Shown: piece by piece, positions 9,841 to 18,716 of the stretch
Layout of the letters: each line of letters starts with the position of its first letter
Numbering within the stretch: the stretch's first letter is position 1
NCBI GenBank assembly: GCA_964615975.1
Contig: CAZTTH010000019.1
Span: 1-64,000 of the forward strand
DNA: 64,000 nucleotides
Source: CAZTTH01 sp964615975
Lineage (GTDB): Bacteria; Verrucomicrobiota; Lentisphaeria; JABSQK01; JAJFLO01
Direction of reading: 5' to 3'
Program-made: the position numbers and the translations under genes
Notes under the pieces: generated by a model
Told to the model about the DNA's origin: nothing
Database searches by the model: none
The model's input: the letters and a program-made list of their open reading frames with translations, nothing else

Positions 9841-10986
9841 TTATTTCACCTCCTGAATTATTTGCTTAAAAGTATTAGCGATATAAAGCATATCTTCTTC
9901 GTTCAGATGAGGTCCCACTGGCAACGATATCGTACAATAACTGATGTGAGCTGCCACCGGAAAACTGTTGTCGGCGTAGTCGTATTTTTGTTTATAATAA
10001 GTCATGTGAGGAACCGGCTTCGGATAATAAATACTGGTGCCGATACCGGCTTGTTTTAACTTTGTTACAATCTCGTAGCGTGCTCCTGCAAGGTGATCAT
10101 TCAATATTATTGACAAGCAATAATAACTGCTTTGAAATTCGCCATGAGTAGATTGCAACAGATTGATTTCTTGCAGGGATTTCAAGTTATTAGTTAATAT
10201 TTCATGGTTGCTCTGTCTTTTCCTCAGGAATTCCGGAATACGTTTTAGTTGTTCAATTCCGATTGCCGCATGAATCTCGCTCATTCGATAATTGAACCCA
10301 AGTTGCGGAACGTCGTATACTCCCGGGATCACTCGTTCCCCCACATGTCGATCAACTCCAAAAGCGCGCTGCCGGATAATCCGTTTGGCAACCTGCTCAT
10401 GACGGGTAATCAACATCCCGCCTTCCGCTGTTGTCATGTGTTTGACTGGATAAAATGAGAAACATCCCACATCGCCATGCAACCCAGCATGTATTCCTTG
10501 AAAATAAGTGCCGATCGCGAGAGCGCAGTCCTCGACCACAAACAGTGAATGACGTTTAGCTATGGTCATCAATCGATTCATATCCACTGGCATGCCAAGG
10601 AAATGCACAATGGAAATGGCGCGGGTGCGATCTGTGAGACTATTTTCGATTAGGTCAAGATCAATATTCCCTGTATGTGGTTCCGCATCAACAAAAACCG
10701 GTTTGGCGCCGCATAATTCAACTGCATGAGCAGTCGCGGTATGGGTTTGAGCGGGAACAATAACCTCATCTCCAGGACCAAGACCAAGATAAAAATAGGA
10801 TAGATGAAGACCTGCTGTACAGGATGACAGTGACACGGAATATGGGGCTCCTGTAAAGGCTGAAAATGAATTTTCAAACTCATGAGATAGTGGACCGTGA
10901 ACGAGAATGGTTCCATTTAATACATTCATGACTGCCTGGCGTTCTTCATCGCCAATCAAGGGTTTTCCAAAAGGGATATTTCTCAT
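9841..10986 (-). CDS. DegT/DnrJ/EryC1/StrS family PLP aminotransferase
   Basis: The 381-residue protein shows the sugar aminotransferase fold: PFGKPLIGDEE at the start, SSCTAGLHLSY, the VVEDCALAIG segment, and the PLP-binding lysine K182 in FYPVKHMTTAEGG. These enzymes transfer an amino group from glutamate to a 3- or 4-keto nucleotide sugar. Its neighbours, an oxidoreductase upstream and an epimerase plus a WecD-like acetyltransferase downstream, make up a full amino-sugar maturation module. Length is normal and no key residue is missing. Confidence 0.88.
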   Translation of the reverse strand: MRNIPFGKPLIGDEERQAVMNVLNGTILVHGPLSHEFENSFSAFTGAPYSVSLSSCTAGLHLSYFYLGLGPGDEVIVPAQTHTATAHAVELCGAKPVFVDAEPHTGNIDLDLIENSLTDRTRAISIVHFLGMPVDMNRLMTIAKRHSLFVVEDCALAIGTYFQGIHAGLHGDVGCFSFYPVKHMTTAEGGMLITRHEQVAKRIIRQRAFGVDRHVGERVIPGVYDVPQLGFNYRMSEIHAAIGIEQLKRIPEFLRKRQSNHEILTNNLKSLQEINLLQSTHGEFQSSYYCLSIILNDHLAGARYEIVTKLKQAGIGTSIYYPKPVPHMTYYKQKYDYADNSFPVAAHISYCTISLPVGPHLNEEDMLYIANTFKQIIQEVK

Positions 10987-10995
10987 GATGCTTCC

Positions 10996-11997
10996 TTAAT
11001 TTATATACTCGACTTTTATCGTGGAATTCTGCTGCATTGCTTTTTCAATAGACAGACAGACGCTCATCGCAGTAAAAATCTCATCACACGAGATTTCAGG
11101 CTCGAGATCAAAGAGGATGCTTTCGATGAAATTATAAAGTAAATCACCTTTATGAACTCCGGGGTAGGGTGTAACGATAATTTCCGGAATTTGACTTTTA
11201 TCTCGACTGGTATACATCCGAGCTTCATTCAATCCATTTAGCCAGGTGGCTTTTGTCCCATAGATATTGAGACAATGAAAATGAGGAAAGACACAGCCGA
11301 AATTAGCAGTCACCTTTCCAATCGCCCCACTTTTAAACTTCAGGAGACTGGCTACAAGGTCATTATACTGAAATTGGGTCCCTTGCGTGCAAATATTGTT
11401 ACCGAAAGCCGTGACTTCTTCGATATGATCTCCTGTTATCCATAATAGCAGATCAATCAGGTGTATTCCTCCACCATATAACACTGAGTAAAAATCGATC
11501 TTTCCCCTCCATCCCTCGGTTATTTTATGAATCCGGCCAAAGTTATAATCTCCCTCGACGTAATAAATTTTACCGAGTTTTCGTTCTAGAATCCATTGTC
11601 TTAATTCCTGAAAGCGGGGACATTTTCTCAAGATCAGATTGGAACTCAATTTTAACCGAGGTTTGGTTTTTACAACATTAATTATGGATCGGAGTTCTGT
11701 TTCCGACAAACAAAGAGGTTTTTCAACGAAGACATGTTTATCATGTTTGAATGCAGCAATGATTTGCTCACAATGATAATTGTCATAAGAGGCGATTGAC
11801 ACCACATCAATATCCGGATTTTGTAGAATATCATTAGCCGATGTAAAAAATGGTAACTCCGGATATTTCTCCTTGAAATATTGCTTTTTCTCCACTGAGA
11901 AGTCTGCGATTCCTTTTACCCGACAACCGGAATGCGCCTCATAACCAGCGATGTGCTGTTCCCCGACCCCCAAACCAATGATTCCGACATTCAACAT
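10996..11997 (-). CDS. Gfo/Idh/MocA family oxidoreductase
   Basis: This 333-residue protein begins with the NAD(P)-binding motif VGIIGLGVGEQH and carries the family signature EKPLCLS in the Rossmann domain. The C-terminal alpha/beta domain contains GGGIHLIDLLLW with the usual active-site His and Asp. Members oxidise or reduce a hydroxyl or keto group on a nucleotide sugar. It stands between the SpsF-like gene (4 bases) and the DegT aminotransferase (9 bases), so it may create the keto group that the aminotransferase uses (inference). Confidence 0.85.
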   Translation of the reverse strand: MLNVGIIGLGVGEQHIAGYEAHSGCRVKGIADFSVEKKQYFKEKYPELPFFTSANDILQNPDIDVVSIASYDNYHCEQIIAAFKHDKHVFVEKPLCLSETELRSIINVVKTKPRLKLSSNLILRKCPRFQELRQWILERKLGKIYYVEGDYNFGRIHKITEGWRGKIDFYSVLYGGGIHLIDLLLWITGDHIEEVTAFGNNICTQGTQFQYNDLVASLLKFKSGAIGKVTANFGCVFPHFHCLNIYGTKATWLNGLNEARMYTSRDKSQIPEIIVTPYPGVHKGDLLYNFIESILFDLEPEISCDEIFTAMSVCLSIEKAMQQNSTIKVEYIN

Positions 11998-12001
11998 GAA
12001 A

Positions 12002-12706
12002 TCAATTGTCCTTTCTCAGAGTATCTAATATGGTTGCTTTCAACCCAATCAGTTCTTTCCAGGTGTATTGCCAATGAGGTTTGGAAAAACCTCTAATCAT
12101 TCGTTCCGCGATTGCCATATCTTCAGGGGTATCGACTTGCAATTGTTTTTGCGAATAATCCGCGTCCGCAGCGAAATTGTGAATTCGAAAGCGATTGGCA
12201 TTTCGGTAAAAGTAGGGGCTGACATGTTCTTGATCGGCAGCTTGAGTCATATGTGCCAGATTGTCGAGAAAACATCTGCTTTGAAATACTTCCACCGATT
12301 GACCTTTGGGAAAACTTCTGGGAAAAACATTAGTAACCATATCCACCGACTTCTGCTTCATTAGTTTAATGGCAGTTGTTACTAATTCCCGATCGATAAA
12401 TGGACTGTCCCCGCAAATGCGCACGAAATAATCGAATCCATAGTTTAAGAGCGCTTCCCGAAATCGTTGGGTCACATTGGTCAAAGAACCCCGAAAACAA
12501 GACTGTTTTTGAGACTGGCAAAAAGCTTCTATCTTATCATCAGTCAGATCTGTGGAAGTACAAACTACAATATCATCAAAATCAGACACTTTTTGGAGAC
12601 GTTCTAATGTATAAAGCAACAATGGTTTTATGACAATCGGGTACAACACTTTGCCTGGCAGTCGTTTTGAGGACATCCGGGCTTGAATGAGCGCGCCAAT
12701 GGTCAT
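12002..12706 (-). CDS. SpsF-like cytidylyltransferase / spore-coat polysaccharide biosynthesis family protein
   Basis: The 234-residue protein begins IGALIQARMSSKRLPGKVL, the nucleotide-binding loop of the SpsF/KdsB-like CTP-dependent transferases. It also carries CGDSPFIDRELV, a DSPF variant of the metal-binding region. Such proteins activate an acidic sugar with CMP and commonly accompany NeuB-like synthases in surface glycan clusters. It heads the group SpsF - oxidoreductase - DegT - epimerase - GNAT - NeuB, all separated by a few bases. A decayed homologous fragment lies at 13417-13638. Confidence 0.82.
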   Translation of the reverse strand: MTIGALIQARMSSKRLPGKVLYPIVIKPLLLYTLERLQKVSDFDDIVVCTSTDLTDDKIEAFCQSQKQSCFRGSLTNVTQRFREALLNYGFDYFVRICGDSPFIDRELVTTAIKLMKQKSVDMVTNVFPRSFPKGQSVEVFQSRCFLDNLAHMTQAADQEHVSPYFYRNANRFRIHNFAADADYSQKQLQVDTPEDMAIAERMIRGFSKPHWQYTWKELIGLKATILDTLRKDN

Positions 12707-12785
12707 AATACTTTTTAAACGGATATGCTAAGATGGTTGAACGATGAATTATTGTCGCTCCAGCGGATGAACATGATGGGTAAGA

Positions 12786-13256
12786 TCAACCATCACTGAT
12801 GGTCATTTGTTGCAGCGTTTTCAGATAATCAAGTGCGGCGCGTTTACGGGGATTGGGATCGGCGGCGGCTTCTTTCGCGACAATCAAAGCCGTCAGATTG
12901 AAAACACTCACTCTTTGGTTTCCCAATTCAAAAAATTGGACAAAGGGCAACGCCTCATCATACATGCCAATCCCTAATACCTCGCTGAAAATATCCACAT
13001 CTCCCCATGTTGAATTGAGCGCGAATACCGGTTGTTGCTGAAGAATTTCGTCCGTTAATGGATGATCCCATTCAGCGTCTATTTCATCCAGGGCGGCAAG
13101 AAGTTTGAGTCGATTCGTCGTGGTATTGGCATACAAAATATCCAGATCGTATGTCTGTTCGGGACAACCATGCAATGTGGCCGCGAATCCGCCTAATATC
13201 AGGTACTCGACTTCATGACCGTTAAGGATTTCGATGATTTTTCGCGGATCAAACAC
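12786..13256 (-). CDS. nucleotidyltransferase-fold protein (AbiEii/MNT-like), toxin-antitoxin type
   Basis: The 156-residue protein has the polymerase-beta-like nucleotidyltransferase pattern: YLILGGFAATLHG, then the metal-binding DLDILYA, and later a third acidic strand at VDIFSEV. These small proteins belong to the MNT/AbiEii-like families that often form two-gene toxin-antitoxin or phage-defence modules, or move with mobile DNA. The partner would be the small protein encoded directly upstream, whose end overlaps this start by 58 bases. A related but different module lies at 25801-26572. The substrate is unknown. Confidence 0.65.
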   Translation of the reverse strand: MFDPRKIIEILNGHEVEYLILGGFAATLHGCPEQTYDLDILYANTTTNRLKLLAALDEIDAEWDHPLTDEILQQQPVFALNSTWGDVDIFSEVLGIGMYDEALPFVQFFELGNQRVSVFNLTALIVAKEAAADPNPRKRAALDYLKTLQQMTISDG

Positions 13257-13405
13257 AACAATCTTTGCTCCTTTACTCGGCGATCAATCTTGGGCCACCA
13301 TCCTCGGGCTTCAGTTTCACGTAAAGCCACCATCAGCGATTCAACGCGTTCATCCGGGGTTTTACGTTCATTACGGCGAATTGTTTCATCAAGGTAAATA
13401 TTCAT
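13199..13405 (-). CDS. small protein upstream of nucleotidyltransferase gene (possible partner)
   Basis: A 68-codon frame begins MNIYLDETIRRNERKTPDERV and is highly charged up to about residue 45, as expected for a small antitoxin-like or DNA-binding protein. The last 19 codons overlap the start of the nucleotidyltransferase gene in another frame and look like out-of-frame sequence. Either the real gene overlaps its neighbour, or a frameshift has cut off an originally longer or fused protein. I recognise no family. Confidence 0.4.
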   Translation of the reverse strand: MNIYLDETIRRNERKTPDERVESLMVALRETEARGWWPKIDRRVKEQRLLCLIREKSSKSLTVMKSST

Positions 13406-13416
13406 GTAGTGAAATT

Positions 13417-13638
13417 CTATTGGGGTTTGCCAAATAAAATAATGAAAATGTATCCATGAATTAGATTTGCCAATCTTACATTATTGGTCGAACAATCCAC
13501 CCTGGCATCGATTTCACTCTCTGGTTGCAATCGTTCTATCGGATATTGAATTAATGGTTTGTCGGCAATGAGTTTTAATATTTTACAGGGAAGTCGTTGG
13601 GAACTTATTAGCGCAAGAATTATCGCCCCGAAAGTCAT
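13417..13638 (-). pseudogene. decayed N-terminal fragment of an SpsF-like cytidylyltransferase
   Basis: The frame starting MTFGAIILALISSQRLPCK aligns along about 50 residues with the start of the intact SpsF-like protein at 12002-12706 (MTIGALIQARMSSKRLPGK), including PLIQYPIERLQ against PLLLYTLERLQ. The QAR of the nucleotide-binding loop has become LAL, and similarity ends after about residue 53, where the frame runs into the nucleotidyltransferase module. It is therefore a relic, not an active enzyme. The two sequences have diverged considerably, so this is an old duplicate or a relic of a replaced gene. Confidence 0.65.
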
Positions 13639-13677
13639 GCTGAGTTTGAGGCGGAGAATCGAATCCACATTACGGAT

Positions 13678-15495
13678 TTAAATATTTTCTGAGATCGAAC
13701 CTTGCAATTGTTGTTGTTGTATCATTTGGTGAAATTTTCCTTTGGCAGCCAGCAATTCCCGGTACCTTCCAGATTCAATAATGCGACCATGATCAAACAC
13801 ATAGATGTAATCCGCTTTTGTTATGGTTGATAACCGGTGAGCGATGACAATGATGGTGGTGTCTTTTGCAATCTGCTCGATTGCCTCCTGAATATAACGT
13901 TCGGATTGTGTATCAAGGGCGCTGGTAGCTTCATCAAGTATCAATAATGCTGGTTTACGAATAATGGCGCGCGCCAAGGCAATGCGTTGGGCTTGTCCTC
14001 CCGATAGGCGAACTCCACGATCACCGACCATGGTTTCATAGCCATTCGGGAATTCCATGATAAACTCATGAGCATGAGCTAATTGACAGACTGTTTGTAT
14101 ATCTGTATCACTAGCAGATTCGCATGCCCACAATAAATTATCACGAATAGTACCATTGAATAAAATAACTTCTTGAGGAACATACCCAATCCGCTGGCGA
14201 TATGTAGTCATATCAAATGTCAATAGCGGAATTCCATCTATTGTAATTATGCCAATAGTGGGCTCCTGCAACCCCATGATGAGATCGATAAGAGTCGATT
14301 TTCCGGATCCGGATGAGCCAAGAATCGCAACCATTTTTCCTTGTCGTATTTCCATAGATATATTGGAGAGTATGGTGACGTTATCGTCATAGGAAAAGGA
14401 AACGTTATCCAGGATTATGGTGTTGTTGATGTCATTAAATAATTTTATCCCATGTCTTTGTTCCTTAATCTTAGCCCTTTCATTAATCAGTTTGATTTGT
14501 TCGAAACTAGGAAGGCAACTATCCAGCATATTCTTGTTATTAATCAGGCCGCCGAAGGTATTCACCACACGCATGAGTGAATACACAATTACGGTTAATT
14601 CGGCAATGGGCATCATCAATTTACGTGCGACAAATATAGTTGCAATTACAGCGGTTAAACCAAGAGGATAGTATAATAAGCTAATAGAATATTGAAGGGT
14701 TTGACACTTGACTGCCACTTGGCGATGTTCGTTATATTTTAGGCTTAACTGGCGAATCATTTCTTTTTGTTTGCCAAAACCGAGAATGATTTTAGCCGCA
14801 CTTATACTTTCTTGAAATTTCACAAAAAGTAGACTGGCGGTTTTCGAATTCAACGTAGCCAGATGATGGGTTATAGGTGAAATAATTTGAAATGGAATGA
14901 GGAGGAAAATGGCAATTCCAATACATATCAATGTGATCTTCCAGGACAGCAGAAAAGGTATAACACTTAGACAAAAGATTTGCATGATCGTTGAAACTAT
15001 CAATGACATATATCCGATCGAGTCAGCAATTAAGCATGTTTCCCTCCAAAATGCGTTCAGGAGTTTGCCTTGTTGTTCCGATTTAAAGAACGTCCATTGT
15101 GCATTAAACATATTTCCGAAAGTGTTTAATATGATATCAGATTGAACTGCGTATTTAATTTGTACCATTATATTTGCTGCCAGAATGTTCAGTGCGGTTT
15201 TTATGAAATGAAATATAAGAAAAATTATCGCCATAATTTTAAAATTTATAGTAACATCTATCTCCCTTAAAATATGGGCAATTTTGTGAGTCACCACGCT
15301 TACATTTTGTAGTTCTGGATCGATAATTAAATCAATCATCGGGATTAGAATTAACATGCTGGCGACATCACTTAGGTTGACGAGTATGATCAGGACTACA
15401 TTGATACTTATCATCCATGGATATTGAGATGTCAGTTCTCGAATTAAAGTCATGATCCGTAAAGAACTGGTTAAATTTTTAAGGAAATGATGCAT
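13678..15495 (-). CDS. ABC exporter, membrane and ATPase domains fused (MsbA/PglK-like)
   Basis: The 605-residue half-transporter has about six membrane segments in the first 330 residues and a complete ATPase domain. Walker A GSSGSGKST lies around residue 395, and the LSGGQAQR signature, the Walker B segment LILDEATSALD and the H-loop IAHRLSTI are all intact. The family includes MsbA, which flips lipid A, and PglK/WlaB-type flippases for lipid-linked oligosaccharides. Inside a glycan cluster the most likely cargo is a lipid-linked glycan at the inner membrane (inference). It differs sharply from the ABC protein at 50608-53712, whose ATPase motifs are lost. Confidence 0.88.
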   Translation of the reverse strand: MHHFLKNLTSSLRIMTLIRELTSQYPWMISINVVLIILVNLSDVASMLILIPMIDLIIDPELQNVSVVTHKIAHILREIDVTINFKIMAIIFLIFHFIKTALNILAANIMVQIKYAVQSDIILNTFGNMFNAQWTFFKSEQQGKLLNAFWRETCLIADSIGYMSLIVSTIMQIFCLSVIPFLLSWKITLICIGIAIFLLIPFQIISPITHHLATLNSKTASLLFVKFQESISAAKIILGFGKQKEMIRQLSLKYNEHRQVAVKCQTLQYSISLLYYPLGLTAVIATIFVARKLMMPIAELTVIVYSLMRVVNTFGGLINNKNMLDSCLPSFEQIKLINERAKIKEQRHGIKLFNDINNTIILDNVSFSYDDNVTILSNISMEIRQGKMVAILGSSGSGKSTLIDLIMGLQEPTIGIITIDGIPLLTFDMTTYRQRIGYVPQEVILFNGTIRDNLLWACESASDTDIQTVCQLAHAHEFIMEFPNGYETMVGDRGVRLSGGQAQRIALARAIIRKPALLILDEATSALDTQSERYIQEAIEQIAKDTTIIVIAHRLSTITKADYIYVFDHGRIIESGRYRELLAAKGKFHQMIQQQQLQGSISENI

Positions 15496-15884
15496 ATTTA
15501 ATTTACAAAGATTACCACGGGGAATATAACAAGAGAAATTTATGTTTTTTGATGTGTGATTAAAAAACGTTCAAAATCAGGTTTCTCTTTTGGGATTAGG
15601 GAAGGTGACTTTAATTAATCTCAAATTCAGATTGGTTTGAATCAGATTCAAACTGGGTAAAAGCAATGAGAGAGAATGGAGATGGATGTGCTGAATGAAT
15701 TAACTTTGTAGATGAGCATAAAATTTCAAAGCATCAGGATTATGAAAAATTAGTCATATAATTTATCAGCCAAACTGGTGAAATAGACTCAACCCTGCAC
15801 GAGGTGGTTTAAATCCATTGAGTGGAGCTACTTGGTTGGTCATGGAATATCATGAAATTATAGATAAAACACGGTATAAATGAG
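15496..15884. other. 389-base intergenic stretch, AT-rich, with a short plus-strand open remnant
   Basis: No complete gene is visible. On the plus strand a 33-codon frame (15782-15883) without its own start reads NPARGGLNPLSGATWLVME and stops two bases before the convergent aldehyde dehydrogenase stop. It looks protein-like and may be the tail of a lost gene. The rest is AT-rich and probably includes the promoter of the ABC exporter gene, but no clear -35/-10 pair was identified. Confidence 0.3.
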
Positions 15885-17345
15885 TTACGAAAAATTGGTC
15901 TTTACAAGAAAAGAGATATTTTTTAATTCAGAGTATACATCCAATGCTTCTACACCAGGTTCGCGTGTCCCATTTCCTGAAATACCGAATCCCCCAAATG
16001 GCATATGTGGTTCACTTCCAAAAGTACCAAAATTTACATTTGCAACTCCAGAGCGTATTCGATGTGCGAACCATAGAGCTCGATCAACGTTTCTTGTGTG
16101 AATTGCTGCAGTTAGTCCATATTCACTATCATTTGCTTGGTCAAGTGCTTGTTCCATGGAAGAAACTTTCTGCAATGTTGCCACCGGGCCAAATATCTCT
16201 CTGCGATTTAATTCAGCATTGGAGGCAATGCCTTCAAACAATGTCGGCGAAATGTAAAATCCATTATTTAGCTCTGGGTCATCAAAAACACTTACACCCC
16301 CGCAAATTAGTTGGCCTCCCTGAGAAATTGCATTGGCAATAGCTGAGATAATAAAGTCACGATGACTCCTGCTTATGACAGGTCCCACGTCACATCCCGT
16401 TGAAACGCCAAGTTTCAGTGACTTAGTTTTCGTAATCAATTTATGGCGAAACTCGTCATAGATTTTATCAAAAATAATGATGCGACTTCCTGCTGAACAT
16501 CGTTGTCCAGCATTGCTGAATGCTGAAAGAGATGCCCAGTGTACTGCTTGGTCGATATCAGCATCGTCACAAACAACGAATGGATTCTTCCCGCCAAGCT
16601 CAAGCGAAATCCGCGCCAATCGACTACCCGCTGCTTCTGCGATCCATCTCCCAACCTGAGTTGAACCGGTAAAACTAATCAGGGCTACTCGGGGGTCTTT
16701 AACCAGGGTACTGCCTGCGGGATCCCCACGTCCATGAACTACATTGAGTACGCCATCAGGCAAACCTGCCAGTTGACATAATTCGGCAAAAATCATGGCG
16801 GTTTTTGGAGCATCTTCTGAAGCTTTTAACACTGCCGTATTGCCACAGACAAGAGCTGGAAACACTTTCCATGCGATGTTTGCAATTGGAGTATTTGCGG
16901 GAACAATGAGTGCGGCAACTCCAAGAGGCATTCTGATACAGTGAGTATATTTATTAGGCATTGCAGAAGTTAATGATCTTGCATAGAGGCGCATACCTTC
17001 ACCTGCAAAATATTCGCCTTGTAGGATGGCGCCCCCTACCTCACCTTGCGCATCTTTCAACGACTTTCCAGTTTCCACTGCGACACATTCAGTTAATATA
17101 TCGATACGTTCCTTCATCGCTGTCACAATATCGCTTAGAATTTTTCCGCGGTTGACAGGAGTTTGCAACGACCATCTGCCAAATCCTAATTGGGCAGCAT
17201 GGACAGCGCGATGAACGTCCTCTTGAGTGGATGCTGCTACTTTCCAGAGTTGCTCTCCAGTCGCCGGGTTAACCTTATCAATCCAATTTTCCACGACTGG
17301 TCGAGTCGGTTTACCATTTATCCAATTTACAATTTCCACCCTCAT
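15885..17345 (-). CDS. NAD(P)-dependent aldehyde dehydrogenase family protein
   Basis: About 486 residues. The catalytic cysteine is in SNAGQRCSAGSRI and the general-base glutamate in SLELGGKNPFVV. ISFTGSTQVGRWIAE forms the cofactor-binding turn, and the C-terminal EIFGPVATLQKV is the standard family segment. It oxidises an aldehyde to an acid. I prefer the ATG at 17343-17345 (MRVEIVNWING), since the ATG 12 codons earlier lies inside the neighbouring gene and adds atypical sequence. It follows the SDR, phosphatase and NeuB genes in one transcript, so the substrate is probably a sugar-derived or short-chain aldehyde made by that pathway (inference). Confidence 0.85.
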   Translation of the reverse strand: MRVEIVNWINGKPTRPVVENWIDKVNPATGEQLWKVAASTQEDVHRAVHAAQLGFGRWSLQTPVNRGKILSDIVTAMKERIDILTECVAVETGKSLKDAQGEVGGAILQGEYFAGEGMRLYARSLTSAMPNKYTHCIRMPLGVAALIVPANTPIANIAWKVFPALVCGNTAVLKASEDAPKTAMIFAELCQLAGLPDGVLNVVHGRGDPAGSTLVKDPRVALISFTGSTQVGRWIAEAAGSRLARISLELGGKNPFVVCDDADIDQAVHWASLSAFSNAGQRCSAGSRIIIFDKIYDEFRHKLITKTKSLKLGVSTGCDVGPVISRSHRDFIISAIANAISQGGQLICGGVSVFDDPELNNGFYISPTLFEGIASNAELNRREIFGPVATLQKVSSMEQALDQANDSEYGLTAAIHTRNVDRALWFAHRIRSGVANVNFGTFGSEPHMPFGGFGISGNGTREPGVEALDVYSELKNISFLVKTNFS

Positions 17346-17358
17346 TGCATTCCTTATG

Positions 17359-18171
17359 CTAAATAGCAGTCCAACCACCATCGATAACCAGATTTGAACC
17401 TGTCATATATTGACTGGCTTGGCTAAGCAAGAATATCAATGCGCCATTAAAATCTTTAGGCTGAGCCATGCGGCCAACAGGTATTCGAGAGCAATAAGCA
17501 TCTAAGAATGCCTGCTCTTGATTTGAATAAACTCCTGCTAATGTTAGCGTATTGACTCTGACGCCTGACTTTGCCCAATACACTGCCAAGTAACGAGTTA
17601 AATTGTAAAGTGCTGACTTTGATACTGAATAGGCTACGGGTTTATAAAAGACTTCACCGCGATCTCTGCGATATTGGTATAAACTTTGGTCGGGTGATAC
17701 CATGCCATATATGGATGCGATGTTGACGATGGAACCCTTGTTTGTCTTGGCCATTGCCGTACCAAATACTTGACAACATAAGTAAACTCCCTTAACATTT
17801 ACACCCATGATGAGATCCCATGAAGATTCTGGATAGGATTCAAATGGTCCATTTTCTATTACTGAAGAAGATGGCGGTGAGTCGATGGCAGCATTATTGA
17901 CTAAAGCAGTGGGAGCGCCAAATTTTTGTTGAATTTGAATCAAGGTTTGGTTCAGTATCTTACGGTCGGTAATATCCGCTTGACAAAACAAGAAGGCGTC
18001 TGAATATCGTAGTTCTAGTGCATCGCTGTATACGGACCGCGTGATGTCAATTCCTACAACCTGAGCGCCTCCTTCAAGCAATGCTTCCGCATATTGCCTC
18101 CCTAATTGGCCAGAAACACCGGTTAGAATTACTACCTCGTTATTGATGGAAAACAGTTCATTTATTGACAT
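17359..18171 (-). CDS. SDR family oxidoreductase (PtmA-like context)
   Basis: The 270-residue classical short-chain dehydrogenase has TGVSGQLGRQ as the cofactor-binding motif, NNAAID at the central strand, and the catalytic YSVSK. It ends MTGSNLVIDGGWTAI, the usual SDR tail. The gene overlaps the KdsC-like phosphatase gene by 10 bases. Related SDRs sit beside NeuB and NeuA in Campylobacter-type legionaminic acid loci (PtmA), which fits the neighbours here. The reaction is probably a sugar or keto-acid reduction, but the substrate is unknown. Confidence 0.85.
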   Translation of the reverse strand: MSINELFSINNEVVILTGVSGQLGRQYAEALLEGGAQVVGIDITRSVYSDALELRYSDAFLFCQADITDRKILNQTLIQIQQKFGAPTALVNNAAIDSPPSSSVIENGPFESYPESSWDLIMGVNVKGVYLCCQVFGTAMAKTNKGSIVNIASIYGMVSPDQSLYQYRRDRGEVFYKPVAYSVSKSALYNLTRYLAVYWAKSGVRVNTLTLAGVYSNQEQAFLDAYCSRIPVGRMAQPKDFNGALIFLLSQASQYMTGSNLVIDGGWTAI

Positions 18172-18698
18172 ACGGAAGCTATTTTATTTTCACATTGAGC
18201 AAAAAATAAGAGATCGCAGACTTCACGCACTGCTCCCATTCCACCATTGTGTTTTGTGCGAAAGAGAACGTGTTGAAAGATCTCGGGATGTGCGTCAGCT
18301 GTCGCGATTGGCAATCCAACTATGCGAAATGCTGAGATATCATTGATATCATTGCCAACAAAGGCCATTTGATGAGGTTCAAGTCCACTTTTTTTGCAAT
18401 AATCTTGAAGAGCGGTTGCCTTATCGCTCACATTTTGCAGGCAAAAGATATTTAACTTCCGCGCCCGTGCTGAAACAACAAGGTTCGATTCGGTTGAGAT
18501 GATTAAAAACGGCAATCCGATTTGACGCAGACGTTCCAACCCCAGTCCATCGCCGCGCCAGCATCGTATCGACTCTTTTCCATCCTCGGAGACTAAAACT
18601 TTATTGTCAGTAAAAACTCCGTCAAAATCGAACGCTACACCGCGGACTTCACGGAAAATGTGACCCAACCGACTATCGATTTCGTTATGGTAATTCAA
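18162..18698 (-). CDS. KdsC-like HAD phosphatase for 3-deoxy-ulosonate phosphate
   Basis: The 178-residue protein shows the C0-type HAD phosphatase pattern: FDFDGVFTDNKV at the start (nucleophile Asp and acid/base Asp), then ISTES, and FVGNDINDISAF for the metal-binding aspartates. KdsC-like enzymes dephosphorylate KDO-8-phosphate or nonulosonate-9-phosphate. It sits 18 bases downstream of the NeuB gene at 18717-19733, which supports a NeuB that makes a phosphorylated product, as in the sialic acid 9-phosphate route. Length is normal for KdsC. Confidence 0.85.
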   Translation of the reverse strand: MNYHNEIDSRLGHIFREVRGVAFDFDGVFTDNKVLVSEDGKESIRCWRGDGLGLERLRQIGLPFLIISTESNLVVSARARKLNIFCLQNVSDKATALQDYCKKSGLEPHQMAFVGNDINDISAFRIVGLPIATADAHPEIFQHVLFRTKHNGGMGAVREVCDLLFFAQCENKIASVCQ

Positions 18699-18716
18699 AT
18701 GAAAAAGTGTTGTTAA

